From the NCBI GenBank assembly GCA_015060385.1, contig SUYO01000003.1, forward strand, positions 86,359 through 150,358: a stretch of DNA of 64,000 bases, given 5' to 3'. Below are positions 51,119 through 61,400 of this stretch, in pieces. A model generated the notes under the pieces. That model was not told the origin of the DNA. It saw nothing but the letters and a program-made list of their open reading frames with translations, and searched no databases. Position numbers and translations under genes: made by a program. Source of the DNA: Bacteroidales bacterium (GTDB taxonomy: Bacteria > Bacteroidota > Bacteroidia > Bacteroidales > UBA932). Position 1 is the stretch's first letter, and each line of letters begins with the position of its first letter.

Positions 51119-52189
51119 ATGAGAAGACTACATTTCATATTGCTTGCTTTGCTTGCCGCATCCCTCGTGGCAGGCTGTTCGAAGGATGTTCCTGTCAAGG
51201 GAACGGATTCTTCGGATGATGCATGGCGTTATGATGAGAGTCTTCCTGTACCTGTCGAGTTCGGTACCAGCTCTTTAGCTACGAAGGCACCGATCACCAC
51301 TGTCCAGGACCTGTATGGCAAAAGGTTCGGCATCTTTGCCTACGACAAGTCTGCAAGAAATCTGAATGTGGATGACGGATTGATGATGCGCAATGCCTTG
51401 GCGGTATGCGGGATTGATGGTGCCACAGGATATCTTGAGACGGATCAGGCTTGGTATTATCCTGTGGATCAGGATGTTGAGTTCGCATTCAGGAGCTATT
51501 ATCCTCGAAACAATGACGGGTATGAACAGACTTCCACCCAGATGACGGTACAGGTCCCTGTGACGAATGTACATGATGTGCTTTGGGCTGAAGCAAGTGT
51601 GGACGGAGGTTATAATGCAAGCTATCTTCGCGCAGACGGTCCAGCGCCGGTATTCGAATACAAACATAAGACTGCATGCCTTTCCTTCAAGGCATGTACG
51701 GATCTGGATGACGTCGATGTGAAGATAATGTTCCTCTCTTTCGTCGACGTTCCGACGTCCGCTACTCTCTGTATCGCTGATACCAGAAACAAGACAAATG
51801 TGGGCGAATTCATAGCCTATTCTCCGAAAAGTAACTGGACTGCCAAGAAAATAGGAAATGCCGGTACCGGAACGCTTGACTGTGCCTTGACAACGACACC
51901 TCAGGATCTCTGCCAGCCTACTTTTGTAGCTCCTTGCGAAAGGCTGACCGTGAAAGCCGATGTGAGAGTTGCGGGAAGCAATGAGTCAAACTGGGTAGAG
52001 TTCGTGCTTGACCCTGCCGAACTTGGGGCTGAAAAAGGTGATGAAGGCTTCCTCGCAGGCTACCATTATGCGTTCAACCTGAAAGTGATTGCTCCGACCA
52101 AGGTGTCGCTTACCATCGATAAGCAGCAGTCAGGGGCGGGAAGTATATTTGACTTTGATGACAATCAATGGGAGAATGCCTTTAACTGA
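51119..52189 (+). CDS. Fimbrillin-family lipoprotein
   Basis: The product of 356 residues, lipoprotein Cys20 in LVAGC. It is a close paralogue of the previous product: DESLPVPVEFGTSSLATKAPI with Lys56 as processing site, AWYYPVDQDVEFAFRSYYPR, NDVLWAEASVDGG-like text (read here as HDVLWAEASVDGG), and EYKHKTACLSFKAC. The end is GFLAGYHYAFNLKVIAPTKV. Divergence between the paralogues is greatest in the loops, as expected of exposed subunits. Confidence 0.8.
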   Translation: MRRLHFILLALLAASLVAGCSKDVPVKGTDSSDDAWRYDESLPVPVEFGTSSLATKAPITTVQDLYGKRFGIFAYDKSARNLNVDDGLMMRNALAVCGIDGATGYLETDQAWYYPVDQDVEFAFRSYYPRNNDGYEQTSTQMTVQVPVTNVHDVLWAEASVDGGYNASYLRADGPAPVFEYKHKTACLSFKACTDLDDVDVKIMFLSFVDVPTSATLCIADTRNKTNVGEFIAYSPKSNWTAKKIGNAGTGTLDCALTTTPQDLCQPTFVAPCERLTVKADVRVAGSNESNWVEFVLDPAELGAEKGDEGFLAGYHYAFNLKVIAPTKVSLTIDKQQSGAGSIFDFDDNQWENAFN

Positions 52190-52197
52190 TGATTTGA

Positions 52198-53409
52198 ATG
52201 AGACGTTTCGATATCATATATATAATTGGTGTCTTGTCCTGCGTGATGGCTTCATGTACGAAGCAGGTCGAGGTTGAGATCCCGGACAAGGATGTTTCAG
52301 AGGTGCCTGTAGAGTTTGCCTTTGCATATTCCAAGGTTGCGATCAGAGGCGAAGAGAATCTTAAAGACAACTCTTCCATTTTCGGAATGTATGCGGTTGA
52401 CCCAAGCTTAGGCAGTCTGTCCGCTGACGACGGACTGAACATGCGTAATCAGCTCTGTCGTTATGTCGCTCCGACAGACGAATCGAACTCCGCGCTACGT
52501 TTCGGCTACAAGTCTGAGGACAGGATAATATATTTTCCGATGTCGAACGAAAATTCCTACACCTTCTATACGTATCACAGCTGGACTTCAAATATCATAG
52601 ATGTGGCAACCGGCTCGGTTTCCGTGTCCGAGCCTGATGATATGCAGACCGTCAGCGAAACATCTTCGACCGACACACAGGTGTGTGCTGCAATCAATCT
52701 GGCCAATCCTAATGATGTGCTGTGGGCAAAGTCTGATCCAGGTTTCAACGCCGCATATATAAGGGAAACAGGCAATGTACCTACATTCTCGTTCAGACAT
52801 CCTGCTGCAGGTGTGAGTTTCAAGGTGGTGCTTGACGATGATTCCCAGCAGAATATTTCAAAGTGGGACCACCTCACTCTCATGCATCTTACTTATACCG
52901 GTAGCGAAAGCGGAAAGATAGCTTCAAGCGCAGCCCTATGTATCATCGATCTTGAGGATGAAGCCAATGAGGGTAAGTTCCTGGAGCCTTTAAGCTTCAA
53001 GGATAATGTGCTCTGGACAAATCCGGGTGCCGGTTCAGGTAACCTTGTTTTTGATGTTCTTGCGGATGCTGACGGAGACGGTGTGACTGAAACCTGTCTT
53101 ACAGAACCGCAGCTGCTGTATTCGGAGAATTTCATCATGCCTATGGATGAGCCTCTGAAAGTTACGGTTTCGCTGAGAAAGAGGCGTATAACTGCGACAG
53201 GCAGCCTTACGGGAAACAAGGATATGGGTACGTTCACCTTTGTTCTGGATCCGAAGGATTTCGGAGCTTCCGAAACAGGATATAAGGCTGGAATCATGTA
53301 TAACTACAAGATCGTCGTGAAGTATGCCAACGGTAGTCTGAGCAACTTCAATACGGGAGAGGTAGATGTGGCGATCGTTCCGGAGACTGCACCAGACAAG
53401 GTTGATTAA
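52198..53409 (+). CDS. Fimbrillin-family lipoprotein
   Basis: The product of 403 residues, lipoprotein Cys20 in VMASC. It has the same layout: VSEVPVEFAFAYSKVAIRGEE with Arg50 as a possible processing site, RIIYFPMSNENSYTFYTYH, NDVLWAKSDPGFN and TFSFRHPAAGVSF. It ends with ETGYKAGIMYNYKIVVKYAN. A Ser/Asp/Thr-rich loop (SEPDDMQTVSETSSTDTQ) is inserted after the third segment. As the last fimbrillin it may be a tip protein. The next gene starts 19 bases downstream. Confidence 0.8.
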   Translation: MRRFDIIYIIGVLSCVMASCTKQVEVEIPDKDVSEVPVEFAFAYSKVAIRGEENLKDNSSIFGMYAVDPSLGSLSADDGLNMRNQLCRYVAPTDESNSALRFGYKSEDRIIYFPMSNENSYTFYTYHSWTSNIIDVATGSVSVSEPDDMQTVSETSSTDTQVCAAINLANPNDVLWAKSDPGFNAAYIRETGNVPTFSFRHPAAGVSFKVVLDDDSQQNISKWDHLTLMHLTYTGSESGKIASSAALCIIDLEDEANEGKFLEPLSFKDNVLWTNPGAGSGNLVFDVLADADGDGVTETCLTEPQLLYSENFIMPMDEPLKVTVSLRKRRITATGSLTGNKDMGTFTFVLDPKDFGASETGYKAGIMYNYKIVVKYANGSLSNFNTGEVDVAIVPETAPDKVD

Positions 53410-53428
53410 GAAGGTCTAAGCATACAGG

Positions 53429-54004
53429 ATGATGAAATCGATGAATTCATACAGGTTCGTGGTGATGGCATGTGTCTTCATGTTGTCCCTTTTTGTGGGC
53501 CAGAGAGAGGCGCAGGCACAGCAGGTAGGTGTGAAGACCAATGCGCTGATGTGGGCGGCACTTACTCCGAACATCGGTTGCGAGGTGGTGGTGGGAGAAC
53601 ATTCGAGCATCGACATATCCGCTTTCGGACACAAGAATCCGTATGGCCTCAATTCCAAGGTGCTCGCCTTTCAGCCGGAGTACCGTTACTGGTTCAATGG
53701 ACGTCCTATGGTACGTGAGTATATCGGAGTGTCTGCAATGCTTGTGGGCTATGACATGACGATGCGCAAATATGTGTACAACGGCAATGCGGCATCTTTA
53801 GGCCTGTCCGGAGGTTATGCATTCATACTCGGTTCCAACTGGCGTCTGGAACTCTGCGGAGGATTCGGTTTCCTTTTCTTCCGTCAGAAGCAGTACTATG
53901 AGACCGACGATTTCTATGTCGACAAGACCATCAAGGCCAATGCCATGGGCTACAAGCTCTTTCCAGCCAAGCTAGGCGTATCCTTCACCTATATCATAAA
54001 ATAA
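53429..54004 (+). CDS. DUF3575 outer-membrane protein
   Basis: The product of 191 residues has a signal peptide (about 30 residues, ending AQAQQ) and a DUF3575 domain starting VGVKTNALMWAALTPNIGCE, a small beta-barrel that ends with FPAKLGVSFTYIIK. It is the short form of the domain seen in the first gene of the operon (AVKTNAFDWMLTIPNIGFE). The two may act at the outer membrane with the anchor. An OmpA-like protein gene follows after 6 bases. Confidence 0.85.
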   Translation: MMKSMNSYRFVVMACVFMLSLFVGQREAQAQQVGVKTNALMWAALTPNIGCEVVVGEHSSIDISAFGHKNPYGLNSKVLAFQPEYRYWFNGRPMVREYIGVSAMLVGYDMTMRKYVYNGNAASLGLSGGYAFILGSNWRLELCGGFGFLFFRQKQYYETDDFYVDKTIKANAMGYKLFPAKLGVSFTYIIK

Positions 54005-54010
54005 ACTCAT

Positions 54011-56497
54011 ATGAAACGTATCTTCATTATTTTTTCGTTGCTGGCTCTTACTGTGTTCTCTGCTCAGGCGCAGGAGAAGATTATGGTGATGGGTGAAATT
54101 ACAAGTAAGGCCAATGATGAACCGCTCAATTATGTTCAGGTGTTTGCATATAATACAGTAGCGGAAGGTCGTGATGCATATAATGAAGCAAAATCATATT
54201 TTGACCAGCAGATGTCATGGGTTTCAGACAGACAATATGCTGCATTGTCTAATCCGTCCGGATATTATGATGTCAATTTAATTCCTGCAAATGGAGCGTT
54301 GTTATTCTATTTGGATCCATATGAACCTGTCTTGGTTCAGATTAAGGGAAAGAAGAAAATCAATGTGCAGATTGATGCGACTCAGATGCTTGATGAGGCT
54401 GAATTGGTGGCTGATGGTGGAAAGGAATTAAGGGAAGAGGAGACAGTTGTATTCGGTAAAACCATAAACATCAAGAAGGTTTATGATCTGGACAAGACAA
54501 GGATGGGTGAGGTTGAGAAACTTGGAAAAACCAATGCCCGTCTGGTAGCACAGATGTTTGTGGTAAACGCAGACTTTTCTGATACCTTGATGTATTATCC
54601 GCCTATGGTATATGACGGAAAGCAGTTCCATAAGACACAAGAGCTTTGGAGTCTTGATACATTGTACCAGTCTGCTGGAAATCTTGAAGATGTTGCTGAT
54701 ACCTTGGTGTTTTCAGGAGTCTTTGAAAATAACGATGAAAAAAACATTTATTTCGCCAAGGCTCATATTTGGGTAGAAGATTACATCAAGACATATTATA
54801 GTGATACCATTGATATCATGAATACCGGCCGACTTCAAAGACCTTTTGAGTTTCTGGAGTACGAATTTGATGAGTATCACCTAGACCGTCAGAAATATAA
54901 GAAGGATCCTAGACGTGAACAGGTCGATGATGCCAAGAAGATGAGCCTTAAGTTCAAGGTGAATTCGGCAGAATTGGATATGACGGATGAGGCAACGGTA
55001 GCTGACATAACAAACCTGAAGAAAGTGCTGAAGGATCTGAACGATGATCCTACGGCAACCCTTAAGGAACTTCATGTCAACGGATATTCTTCTCCGGATG
55101 GAACTTATGCGAAGAACCAGGATCTTTCCAATAGAAGAACCAAGACAGTAAGGGATGAATTATATTCGGTCCTTTCTCGAAGCGTATTGGAAAGGATGTA
55201 TAAGACTGATAAAGGACATGTTGCGGGATGGAATGATCTTGCTGATGTTCTTGAGCGTGATTCGCTTGTATCGGAAGCTGCTGATGTAAGGGAAATTGTT
55301 GAAAAATATCCGAACATCGATCAGCAGGGCCCTAAGATGAGAACGCTTCCATACTATTCAAAGCTTATATCTCCCCGTCTTGATTCTTTGCGTACGGTAA
55401 GTTGTGCGTACAGTTTTGAGATGCTGCGTTTTCTTGAGCCGCATGAGATTCTGGAGAAGTATAATAATGATAAAGATTACCGATCTGGAAACAAGCACAT
55501 GTCTCTGAATGAGTATTGGAATCTGTTTGAACTGGTAAAGGATGAGAATGAGCTGGAGAGCCTGTATAAAAGAGCTTTGGCAGCTTCCATAAAGTCTGAG
55601 AAGAAGCCTTGGCCGTTGCCTGCCAATCTCCTTGCTGTTTCTTATCTGCGCAAGGAACAAGTGGATACAATGCTCTTGAAGCCGTTTATTGATGAGACAT
55701 TCAGCGCCAATTTCGAAGTGAGGAATATGTATGACAAGTCGCAGGTTGATGAGATCATAAATGATGAATCAATAGTTGCCAATCAGGTCAAGATGTACAT
55801 GTTGGCTAAAGATTATACATCTGCTGCAAAATGGTCTTCCTTGATTGAGAGTAAGTATCCTATGCTCCGTGCTGTAGCTCGTTGTTTGGGCGGAAAGCTG
55901 GACTACAGGAATCCGGAAGAGAAGGGTGCGGTTGACATGATCAAGAATTCTTCCCCAAGGAATGAGGTCATAGTGAATATGTATATGCAGGTGTTTGATT
56001 CGACGTCTGTTGCAGCATTACAGAGAATGCCGGCGGAAGATCCGCTTACCGATTATATCAAGGCTCAGTATCTGTGCCGAAAGTATAAGGCGGTCAATAG
56101 AATGACTGGTGCAATGTTCAACAGAGAAGATGATCCGACTTTTAAGCATCCTGATGATAAGGAGATACCTATCGGCAGTCCTGAGGATATTGAAGCCTTG
56201 AAGCAGTCGATCGCTGGAAAGCGTGAAGAGGCAGCCTCATACGAAGGTATGGGAATGGATGATATCATAGAGGAAATCAAACAGGAGATTGCGAGGGATG
56301 AGGAACAGCTGGCAAAGATGGAACGTGGTGAGGTCGTGATAGAACAATGTGAATGTACTGTGTACAGTGCCGCGTATAATTATCTGAAGCAGTGCTTTGC
56401 CAAGGATAAGGAGTTTGTTCTTACAGCAAAAGCAGATGCATATATCTGTGAGGAACTCCTGAATGATGTCTTAGGTATTGAAACCAAGAAGAAGTGA
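54011..56497 (+). CDS. Large OmpA-like domain protein of the fimbrial operon, AT-rich
   Basis: The product of 828 residues has a signal peptide (ending SAQAQ) and an N-terminal carboxypeptidase-regulatory-like domain (GEITSKANDEPLNYVQVFAYN, SNPSGYYDVNLIP). In the middle, about 310-385, an OmpA-type segment reads KFKVNSAELDMTDEATVAD and HVNGYSSPDGTYAKNQDLSN, then RRTKTVRDEL, which binds peptidoglycan in OmpA-like proteins. The C-terminal half is helical and repeat-like, perhaps TPR-type. The gene is visibly more A/T-rich at third positions than its neighbours, from the beginning until about 200 bases into the next gene, so it may have been exchanged by recombination. A cell-wall anchor for the fimbria is a possible role. 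Confidence 0.75.
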   Translation: MKRIFIIFSLLALTVFSAQAQEKIMVMGEITSKANDEPLNYVQVFAYNTVAEGRDAYNEAKSYFDQQMSWVSDRQYAALSNPSGYYDVNLIPANGALLFYLDPYEPVLVQIKGKKKINVQIDATQMLDEAELVADGGKELREEETVVFGKTINIKKVYDLDKTRMGEVEKLGKTNARLVAQMFVVNADFSDTLMYYPPMVYDGKQFHKTQELWSLDTLYQSAGNLEDVADTLVFSGVFENNDEKNIYFAKAHIWVEDYIKTYYSDTIDIMNTGRLQRPFEFLEYEFDEYHLDRQKYKKDPRREQVDDAKKMSLKFKVNSAELDMTDEATVADITNLKKVLKDLNDDPTATLKELHVNGYSSPDGTYAKNQDLSNRRTKTVRDELYSVLSRSVLERMYKTDKGHVAGWNDLADVLERDSLVSEAADVREIVEKYPNIDQQGPKMRTLPYYSKLISPRLDSLRTVSCAYSFEMLRFLEPHEILEKYNNDKDYRSGNKHMSLNEYWNLFELVKDENELESLYKRALAASIKSEKKPWPLPANLLAVSYLRKEQVDTMLLKPFIDETFSANFEVRNMYDKSQVDEIINDESIVANQVKMYMLAKDYTSAAKWSSLIESKYPMLRAVARCLGGKLDYRNPEEKGAVDMIKNSSPRNEVIVNMYMQVFDSTSVAALQRMPAEDPLTDYIKAQYLCRKYKAVNRMTGAMFNREDDPTFKHPDDKEIPIGSPEDIEALKQSIAGKREEAASYEGMGMDDIIEEIKQEIARDEEQLAKMERGEVVIEQCECTVYSAAYNYLKQCFAKDKEFVLTAKADAYICEELLNDVLGIETKKK

Positions 56498-57912
56498 TGC
56501 GAAAATTTAATATTCTGCTTGCCATATTAATGTGTCTTTGCCTCGATGTGAATATCGCTGGGGCAAAATCACGGTTAATGCTTTCAAGAGATTCATTGAC
56601 TATGTCAGTAGCTGTTCCGGTTACTGATTCTTTAGCTGTTTCCGATACGTCAGAAATGAATCTGGATTCTCTTTACAACCAGATATTCAGCCAGAAGCAG
56701 GATACGGCTGTTGTTTTTGACCGAGGATATGATGCGGGAAGATTTGTCAACGCCCGCCGTCAGCGTTCGGTGGATATTACGCCGTTCAGTGCGAAGCCTT
56801 TTCTTGCGAATACCTTTGTTTCCGCCCGCGTGACCACAAACAAGATCATGACGGAGGATTATGGCTTCGGTCTGCTCGGAGGTCTGTCCTTCGGAAAGTG
56901 GGTCCATGAGGACCATGCTGTCCGTATCACAGCTTCGATGGGTCAGTGGCAGGACAACTTTGACGGAAATCCGATCACCGGTGTAGATGCCAGCGCTTCA
57001 TATATCTTCAACATGAGTTCATATGTGGGCGGTTACCGTACGAACAGACTGGCTGAGGTGATGATTGTGGGAGGTCTGGGCTATTCATATTCGATGCGTA
57101 CGGGCAGTTTCGGACATGCCGGAAGCGCCCATGCCGGTGCAAATCTCACCCTGCGCCTGTTCAAGGGAGTGGATTTCTTCATAGAGCCTCTCGTAAAGAT
57201 ATATACTAACGGTGTAGCTGTCTCATATGCAGGAAACTGGCGTACATGGATGACTTCCGTAGAGGCGTCATGTGGTCTTTCATATAACATCCGGCAGTCC
57301 AAGTCGCCATATTCCAGGAAGTTGGTGCCGATGTCTGAGGGATGGTTCATATCGCTTCAGGGAGGTCCTCATTTCCAGAATTCCGCCCTTGTCTACAATG
57401 TCCTCGGACTTGAGAACTCTCTTGGAGTCCATGTCGGCCTTGGCGTCGGAAAGTATTACAACGACTTCTTCGCGATGCGTTATTCGGGTGCCTATTCCCG
57501 CGGACCTTGGGTCATTTATGAAGGAGAGGATTTCCCATGCAACTATTTCTCCCTCAGGGCTGAGGCGATGGTCGACTTTGTCGGTCTGATACGTACGGCA
57601 ATGAGGAAGGAGGGAAGGGCCTTGTTCTCGGCTGCCGTGCTTCTGGGACCTGAATTCGGATATATGTACAAGGTGGACGAGAAGTTTGAGCTTGCTGACC
57701 ATGAACCTGTTGTACAGTCGGCATATTTCGGACTTACAGGAGGTGTGCAGGCCAAGTTCCGTGTGACCAGGAGACTGTCCCTTTTCCTCGAACCAAGATT
57801 CTCTATCATGGCGTATGATGCGCCTCTGCATGACCTTACAACTCAGAACGATTTCAGAAATTATTACGACGGTATTTTTAATGGCAATCTAGGCATTGAA
57901 TTCACGCTTTAA
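56497..57912 (+). CDS. Outer-membrane beta-barrel protein, last gene of the fimbrial operon
   Basis: The product of 471 residues has a signal peptide ([16 protein letters not shown]...GAKS), a linker of about 90 residues, and alternating hydrophobic strands with aromatic residues to the end, which closes with GNLGIEFTL, a beta-barrel ending on an aromatic followed by two residues. It is probably a porin-like or assembly barrel. Its start overlaps the stop of the previous gene (TGATG), so they are coupled; the longer start at 56494 is GTG and was rejected. Confidence 0.78.
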   Translation: MRKFNILLAILMCLCLDVNIAGAKSRLMLSRDSLTMSVAVPVTDSLAVSDTSEMNLDSLYNQIFSQKQDTAVVFDRGYDAGRFVNARRQRSVDITPFSAKPFLANTFVSARVTTNKIMTEDYGFGLLGGLSFGKWVHEDHAVRITASMGQWQDNFDGNPITGVDASASYIFNMSSYVGGYRTNRLAEVMIVGGLGYSYSMRTGSFGHAGSAHAGANLTLRLFKGVDFFIEPLVKIYTNGVAVSYAGNWRTWMTSVEASCGLSYNIRQSKSPYSRKLVPMSEGWFISLQGGPHFQNSALVYNVLGLENSLGVHVGLGVGKYYNDFFAMRYSGAYSRGPWVIYEGEDFPCNYFSLRAEAMVDFVGLIRTAMRKEGRALFSAAVLLGPEFGYMYKVDEKFELADHEPVVQSAYFGLTGGVQAKFRVTRRLSLFLEPRFSIMAYDAPLHDLTTQNDFRNYYDGIFNGNLGIEFTL

Positions 57913-57926
57913 AACAAAACTTTCAT

Positions 57927-57934
57927 TATATTTG
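57927..57934 (+). promoter_or_regulatory. -7 box TATATTTG for purE-purL
   Basis: It is an exact TAnnTTTG, 19 bases before the purE ATG. No terminator was found between the fimbrial operon and this site, so read-through into purE is possible. Confidence 0.55.
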
Positions 57935-57953
57935 CGACTTAATTCGCATTTAT

Positions 57954-58421
57954 ATGAAAGTAGCTGTCATCATGGGGTCGACCAGCGATCTTGACGTTAT
58001 GTCGCAGGCGATCAATGTCCTCGAAGGATTCGGTATCGAGGTTGTAAAAAGAGTAATCAGTGCACATAGAACTCCCGACCTGATGTGTGAGTTCGCGAAG
58101 TCCGCGAAATCCGAAGGCATCGGAGTCATCATTGCGGGAGCAGGCGGAGCAGCCCATGTGGCAGGCGTTGTGGCGGGAATGACCACTGTGCCTGTGATCG
58201 GTGTGCCTATCCAGACCAAGGCTCTTGGAGGAATGGATTCCCTCCTGTCTATCGTGCAGATGCCTGCAGGCATCCCTGTGGCTACCATGGCCATCAACGG
58301 AGCAAAGAACGCAGGTCTGTTTGCAGCCCAGATCCTTGCCCTCTCGGATGAGACCCTGGCAGCAAAGCTCGACCACTTCAGAAAGGAGCAGTCCCAGAAA
58401 GTACTAGAAGCAACCATATAG
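57954..58421 (+). CDS. purE: N5-carboxyaminoimidazole ribonucleotide mutase
   Basis: It converts N5-CAIR to CAIR in purine synthesis. The product of 155 residues is class I, with [18 protein letters not shown] (catalytic His), [14 protein letters not shown] and [22 protein letters not shown]. It lies first in purE-purL and 3 bases before purL. The matching purK is not in the window. Confidence 0.96.
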   Translation: MKVAVIMGSTSDLDVMSQAINVLEGFGIEVVKRVISAHRTPDLMCEFAKSAKSEGIGVIIAGAGGAAHVAGVVAGMTTVPVIGVPIQTKALGGMDSLLSIVQMPAGIPVATMAINGAKNAGLFAAQILALSDETLAAKLDHFRKEQSQKVLEATI

Positions 58422-58424
58422 ACT

Positions 58425-61400
58425 ATGAAGAATTACCGCATCTACGTAGAAAAGTATCCTGAATTTCAGGTAGAGGCACGCAGCCTCCTGAGCGAACTGA
58501 ATGAAAACCTCCAGCTCAGTCTTCCGTCTCTGCGTTATCTTAATGTGTATGACCTTTTCGGCTTTTCTGCCGAACTTCTCGAGAAGAGCCGTTACAGCGT
58601 GTTCGGCGAGATCGTGACAGACAGTGTCAACGATGAGTGTGACCTCTCGGGTGTCAAGTACATAGCCGTGGAGTATCTCCCAGGTCAGTTTGACCAGCGT
58701 GCCGCATCTGCAGTCGACTGTGTGCGTCTGATCGACCCGACTGCAAAGGTAAGCATCAAGAGCTCCAAGCTCATCATCCTTCCGGGGGACACTGATGATG
58801 AGATAGTTGAAAGAATCAAGAAATATTATATCAATGCAGTGGAGTCTCGTGAGAAGGACCTTGCGAAGCTGACTGCAATGGAACAGCCTGAGGTGGTGCC
58901 TGTCCATGTCCTGGAAGGACTTACCGCACTGACCGAGGAGGAACTTGCGCCGTTCTGCAGGAAGATGGGGCTGGCGATGAACGCCGACGACCTCCGCGAG
59001 GTCGTCAAGTACTTCAAGGCCGAAGGCCGTGATCCGTATGAAACAGAGCTCCGTATCCTCGATACATACTGGAGCGACCATTGCCGCCACACTACCTTCA
59101 CTACCGAACTCGAGGAGATCGATGTCGAGGAATCGTTCATGAAGGAGGAGATCGACGGTACCTTGAACCTTTACATGAAGATCCGCAAGGAACTCGGACG
59201 CGAGCACAAGGGTCTGAACCTCATGGATATGGCTACTGTGGGTGCGCGCTATCTCAAGGCCAACGGCTACCTCGACGACATGGAGGTCAGCGAAGAGAAC
59301 AATGCGTGCAGCATATATGTGGATGTGGACATAGTCGATGACGAAGGTGAGATGACCACAGAGAAGTGGCTCCTTCAGTTCAAGAACGAGACCCACAACC
59401 ATCCTACTGAAATCGAACCGTTCGGCGGAGCGGCGACCTGTCTCGGAGGTGCTATCCGTGACCCGCTTTCAGGTCGTGCGTATGTGTACCAGGCCATGCG
59501 TGTGACAGGTGCCGGTGATATATGGCAGCCTGTTTCGGAGACTATTCCGGGCAAGCTCCCTCAGAGCATCATTTCGCGCAAGGCGGCCCACGGTTACTCA
59601 AGCTACGGTAATCAGATCGGTCTTGCCACGACCCATGTGCGCGAAGTCTACCATGAGGGTTATGTAGCAAAGCGTCTCGAAGTGGGTGCTGTCGTAGGTG
59701 CAGTGAAGGCTGACAGCGTACGCCGCGAGAGTCCTGCCCCTGGAGATATCGTCCTCCTTCTCGGAGGCCGTACGGGCCGCGACGGAGTCGGTGGTGCGAC
59801 AGGTTCATCGAAGGAGCACACAGAGGAGTCGCTCGAGACATGCGGAAGCGAGGTTCAGAAGGGTAACGCACCGGAGGAGAGAAAGCTCCAGAGGCTTTTC
59901 CGTCGTCCGGAGGTTACAAGACTCATAAAGAAATCAAATGACTTCGGTGCCGGCGGTGTCAGCGTAGCCATCGGCGAGCTCACCGACGGTCTCGACATAT
60001 ACCTTGACAGGGTTCCGACCAAGTACAGCGGACTCAACTCTACCGAGCTTGCGATCAGCGAGTCTCAGGAGCGTATGTCGATAGTCATCGAGGCAAAGGA
60101 CAAGGACGAGATGATCGCCTACTGTCTGAGCGAGAACGTAGAGGTTACCCATGTGGCTGACGTTACTGACAAGGGACGCATGAGGATGTTCAACGGAGAG
60201 AGACTCATAGTGGATCTTTCACGCGAGTTCATCGACAGCGCAGGAGCAAAGCACTATGCGAAGGCTACCGTGGGTGCCGTAGAGGATAAGAATCCGTTCG
60301 AGCGTACCGTTCCGGGCGACAATCTCAGGGACAAGGTGTTCTACAACCTTCAGGATCCTAACGTGACTTCGCAGAAGGGTCTGATCGAGATGTTCGACTC
60401 GACCATCGGTCGTTCGACAGTGCTCATGCCGTTCGGAGGTCTGCTCCAGACCACTGAGACCCAGGTTTCTGTCCAGAAGCTCCCAACCGACGGATATACC
60501 GACACGGCTTCGATCATGGCCTTCGGATACAATCCGTTCATCGCAAGCTGGAGCCCGTACCATGGTGCTGCCTATGCGGTTGTCGAGGCTTGTGCGAAGG
60601 TGGTGGCAGCGGGTGCATCATATGAGAAGATGCGTTTCTCATATCAGGAATATTTCGAGCGCATGACCGACCGCAAGTCATGGGGCAAGCCGCTTTCGGC
60701 CCTCATGGGTGCATTGAAGATGCAGGTGGAATTCGGTCTTCCTTCGATCGGAGGAAAGGATTCGATGAGCGGAACGTTCGAGAACATCAATGTTCCTCCT
60801 ATGCTCATGGCCTTCGGTATCACTACCGTCGATGCCGGTCAGGTGATCTCTCCTGAGCTCAAGTACGAAGGCAACAGGCTTTACCTCATCAAGCATACTC
60901 CACTTGCCAATCATATGCCTGACGTGGAGCAGCTCAAGGCGAACTGGAAGTATGTCCACGAGCAGATACAGGCCGGAAACATCGTTTCAGGCTATGCTCT
61001 CGGATTCGGAGGCCTGGCTGAGGCTGTCTGCAAGATGTCCTTCGGTAACGCCCTCGATGCTAAGATCAGATATGAAGAGTCGGAACTCTTCAACTACGGA
61101 TACGGTTCTATCCTTGTCGAGGCTGAGGAAGCCCTCGATTATCCGAATGCCATCCTCGTGGGAGAGGTGACTGACGGAGAGGAGAGCGAACTCGTGATAA
61201 ACGGCAAGAAGTTCGATATCTTCGAACTCATGGCTGTAAACGGAGCGAAGTTCGCCGAAGTCTATCCTGACACAGCGGAGGCTTACCACAAGAAGATGGT
61301 GCCTGCAGGTCTTGAGGGCGTGAAGCCTTTCAAGGCAAGGAAGGCAGATCTGAAATACAAGGGTGAGCCGGTCGAGAAGCCGATAGCCTACCTCCCTGTA

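Noticed and set aside
58404..59402. A 332-residue frame on the minus strand
   Set aside because: It lies fully antisense to purL, whose motifs are unambiguous; it has no family resemblance or promoter.
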